DNA of 64,000 nucleotides, taken from NCBI GenBank assembly GCA_052103955.1, contig JBQELO010000012.1, positions 48,842 through 112,841 of the forward strand, in the 5' to 3' direction. The notes beneath the pieces are model-generated. The model did no database searches, was not told where the DNA came from, and saw only the letters and a list, made by a program, of their open reading frames with translations. This document shows positions 62,322 through 64,000 of this stretch, one piece after another. A program made the position numbers and the translations under genes. Position 1 is the first letter of the stretch. The number at the start of each line of letters is the position of its first letter. The DNA comes from Paenalcaligenes sp052103955. GTDB lineage: Bacteria > Pseudomonadota > Gammaproteobacteria > Burkholderiales > Burkholderiaceae_B.

Positions 62322-62909
62322 TTAGGGGGCTGCCGCTAAACGCCTTGCCGCTTCCACTACTGAGGCCCGACGTCGCGCCTGTTCAGCTGCATCATCCTGC
62401 CCCGTAAACATTCTGGCCACTTGCGGCACCGCAGACCACCACCCCGCTAACGCAAGTATCAAAAAAGCCAGATGATCAGCCTCTAATGCCTGCGTCGCTG
62501 TGCCTTGTTGTTGCCGTTCTTCTATGGCCTCGACTTTGTAGCCATAATGCTCGCGGCGCAATGCCTCATCAGGCACCTCGCCTTCGAACACCAGCCCTTC
62601 CCAACGCATCAACCGACTTAGCTCAGGGTGTTCGCAGTGGTAATCGTAGGCCCGGCCTGCATATTCGCCTATGTCTTCACCCTCAAACGCCGTAACCGGT
62701 ACCGCTTGCGCAACCTTGGCTAACTCTTCGCGCAACACCGCATTAAACAACGCACGCTTGTCACCAAAATAGTTGTAGATGCGTTCTTTATTCGCGCCCG
62801 CTAACTTAGCAATCTTATCTACGGTGGTGCCATCAGGTCCGAATTTAGCAAACTCCACCATCGCGGCATCCAAAATTTTGCGCTTAGTTCCTTCCGTATC
62901 CCAGGCCAT
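62322..62909 (-). CDS. TetR-family transcriptional repressor
   Basis: A 195-residue TetR regulator. The HTH (GPDGTTVDKIAKLAGANKER then IYNYFGDKRALFNAV) is at residues 24-58 and a helical ligand domain follows. ATG 62909 is used; the longer frame begins with TTG at 62930. It diverges from an SDR gene and a perfect dyad lies between them, so it probably represses both. The inducer is unknown. Confidence 0.88.
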   Translation of the reverse strand: MAWDTEGTKRKILDAAMVEFAKFGPDGTTVDKIAKLAGANKERIYNYFGDKRALFNAVLREELAKVAQAVPVTAFEGEDIGEYAGRAYDYHCEHPELSRLMRWEGLVFEGEVPDEALRREHYGYKVEAIEERQQQGTATQALEADHLAFLILALAGWWSAVPQVARMFTGQDDAAEQARRRASVVEAARRLAAAP

Positions 62910-62971
62910 TGTCTGTATTTTCCTCGCCAACGCATGATTGTATTTGCCGCGTTATCATACTAGAATCAAAC

Positions 62972-62989
62972 TCCAACGTTTTAGTTGGA
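62972..62989. promoter_or_regulatory. TetR operator candidate
   Basis: TCCAAC (62972-62977) and GTTGGA (62984-62989) form a perfect dyad with a 6-nt centre between tetR and the SDR gene; an additional TTGGAG follows at 62996-63001. Size and place fit a TetR dimer site. Confidence 0.5.
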
Positions 62990-63010
62990 ATTAAATTGGA
63001 GTCATGCATC

Positions 63011-63745
63011 ATGAAAAAAACCATGTTGATTTGTGGGTATGGACCCGGCGTTTCTCATGCCGTCGCACGCCGTTTTGGTAAGGCAGGACACCCCATAGCC
63101 TTAGTCGCCAGAAATACAGAGCGCCTAAATACTGCCGTAGAGCAGCTCTCTAGAGAAGGCATACAAGTACAGGCTTTTAGTGCTGACCTTAGCGACCCCA
63201 CAGCAGTACAACGCGTTGTCAGGCAAACACAAGCCGCCCTGGGATCTATTGGCATACTGCACTGGAATGCCTTTCTTGATGTAGAGGGCGACCTGCTTAA
63301 CATGCCTATTTCCGATTTGAGCCAAACACTCACTGTACGCGTGGTAGGCTACATCGCAGCCGTTCAAGCCTGCATCGCAGACCTAGAATCACACCAAGGC
63401 TCTGTCTTAGCAACCAGCGGCATCATGGCGTTAGACGAACCCCATATCAACGCCTTTGCCACCGGCTATGCCGCCCTAGCCATAGGCGCTGCCTCGCAAC
63501 ACAAAGCCACCAGCCTACTCACCCAAACGCTTGCCGCTCGGAATGTGTATGTAGGTGAAGTGATCGTCAACGGTTTTATAGAAGGCACCCCCGGTGGGGT
63601 AGGTAAAAGTGGCTGCGCATCGCCCATCGACATTGCTGAGCAATTTTGGAAACTACACAGCACACGCCACACTCATTCCGTCATTTTGGATGGCAACGTG
63701 TCCGTTGCTGAAGCAGTGCAGCATGCCCAAAAGCAGGCAAATTAA
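63011..63745 (+). CDS. Short-chain dehydrogenase/reductase family protein
   Basis: A 244-residue SDR-fold protein starting at ATG 63011, where an SDR N-terminus MKKTMLICGYGPGVSHAVAR appears; the longer frame from 62909 would run through the operator. The cofactor loop is GYGPGVS (9-15), and ALVARNTERL suggests NADP preference. The Asn-like LHWNAF region and Ser136 are present, but the YxxxK motif is degenerate: Tyr153 is followed by Ala157 instead of Lys. It may be a non-classical reductase or have no redox activity. It is under the divergent TetR. Confidence 0.82.
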   Translation: MKKTMLICGYGPGVSHAVARRFGKAGHPIALVARNTERLNTAVEQLSREGIQVQAFSADLSDPTAVQRVVRQTQAALGSIGILHWNAFLDVEGDLLNMPISDLSQTLTVRVVGYIAAVQACIADLESHQGSVLATSGIMALDEPHINAFATGYAALAIGAASQHKATSLLTQTLAARNVYVGEVIVNGFIEGTPGGVGKSGCASPIDIAEQFWKLHSTRHTHSVILDGNVSVAEAVQHAQKQAN

Positions 63746-63846
63746 CACAGCCCAACAGGTCCCATTAAAGAAGGCCGCATACGCTGTAGCACGTCCATGG
63801 AGACACAGAAGCGCTGTATAAAGCCATGCACTAAACCATAAAAAAA

Positions 63847-63865
63847 CCGCCCTGAATCAGGGCGG
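63847..63865 (-). terminator. Terminator of the autotransporter-type gene
   Basis: CCGCCCTG pairs with CAGGGCGG around AAT, with TTTTTT following on the minus strand (63846-63841). It lies 22 nt from the stop of the minus-strand gene at the right edge. No gene is seen between it and the SDR stop. Confidence 0.75.
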
Positions 63866-63887
63866 GTATATACCGATAAGCTGTGCG

Positions 63888-64000
63888 TTAGAACGCTACA
63901 CGTACCTGCACTTGCGCAGAGTGATCACGCTGCCCATTACCTAGCTCCCCTTTATAGCCTACGCCCAGCGAGGAGTAACGGCTTAGCGATAGTTCAGCAC
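63888..64000 (-). CDS. C-terminal end of an autotransporter-type outer membrane protein, partial
   Basis: Only the last 37 codons are inside the window. They read LSRYSSLGVGYKGEL, then GNGQRDHSAQVQVRVAF and a stop. The alternating hydrophobic pattern and terminal Phe are the beta-signal read by the BAM complex, and the GYKGELGNGQRDHSA phrase is typical of autotransporter beta-barrels. The passenger lies off the right edge, so the function cannot be stated. Confidence 0.65.
   Translation of the reverse strand, partial: AELSLSRYSSLGVGYKGELGNGQRDHSAQVQVRVAF

Noticed and set aside
1..64000. Taurine:pyruvate aminotransferase (tpa), prophage, insertion sequences, CRISPR arrays, tRNA or rRNA genes
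   Set aside because: None was recognised on reading both strands; taurine deamination is assigned to tauXY instead.

Overview
The window looks like a chromosomal segment of a betaproteobacterium of the order Burkholderiales, most likely family Alcaligenaceae. The evidence is the housekeeping order ndk-rlmN-rodZ-ispG-hisS-yfgM-bamB-der-hisC-hfq-hflX-hflK-hflC-hisZ-purA, the rpsU-dnaG-rpoD operon with a lysine/alanine-rich sigma factor N-terminus, and moderate GC content (about half, by eye). No genus is claimed. No rRNA, tRNA, CRISPR array, insertion sequence or prophage was recognised.

Left third (1-15.4 kb): an organosulfonate (taurine) catabolic locus. On the minus strand lie xsc (sulfoacetaldehyde acetyltransferase), an unpaired thiG, tauX and tauY (taurine dehydrogenase) and the start of a TRAP transporter that runs off the left edge. 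Divergent from xsc are a cobS-like MoxR ATPase and a cobT-like VWA protein without cobN. An IclR regulator, pta, a TauE/SafE exporter and a second TRAP transporter (fused QM permease) with a GlcG/HbpS protein follow. The predicted route is taurine to sulfoacetaldehyde to acetyl phosphate plus sulfite, then acetyl-CoA, with sulfite or sulfonate export. Four promoters of this locus carry a pair of similar 10-nt elements 22 nt apart, a candidate operator for the IclR protein.

15.5-17.2 kb: a small membrane protein, a YchJ-type SEC-C protein and an Ivy lysozyme inhibitor. 17.2-25.6 kb: a seven-gene minus-strand operon with a divergent LysR gene. It encodes an aspartase/fumarase-family lyase, a polar amino acid ABC transporter, an MmgE/PrpD protein and a DadA-like oxidoreductase. 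This combination resembles what is known for iminodisuccinate-type N-substituted aspartates (C-N lyase plus MmgE/PrpD epimerase) and is the best candidate in the window for an undescribed catabolic system.

25.8-37.5 kb: a solitary nagB, a Tat-exported amidohydrolase, a thiosulfate dehydrogenase pair (tsdB-tsdA), a LysR gene, and a purine catabolic operon xdhA-xdhB-xdhC-guaD. A 628-bp gap before rpoD holds short inverted repeats.

38.1-62.2 kb: core genes, mostly on the minus strand: rpoD, dnaG, rpsU, a purine phosphoribosyltransferase, purA, hisZ, hflC, hflK, hflX, hfq, hisC, der, bamB, a YfgM-like protein, hisS, ispG, a short rodZ-like gene, rlmN and ndk, then valS on the plus strand. Right end: a divergent TetR/SDR pair with a palindromic operator candidate, and the last codons of an autotransporter-type outer membrane protein.
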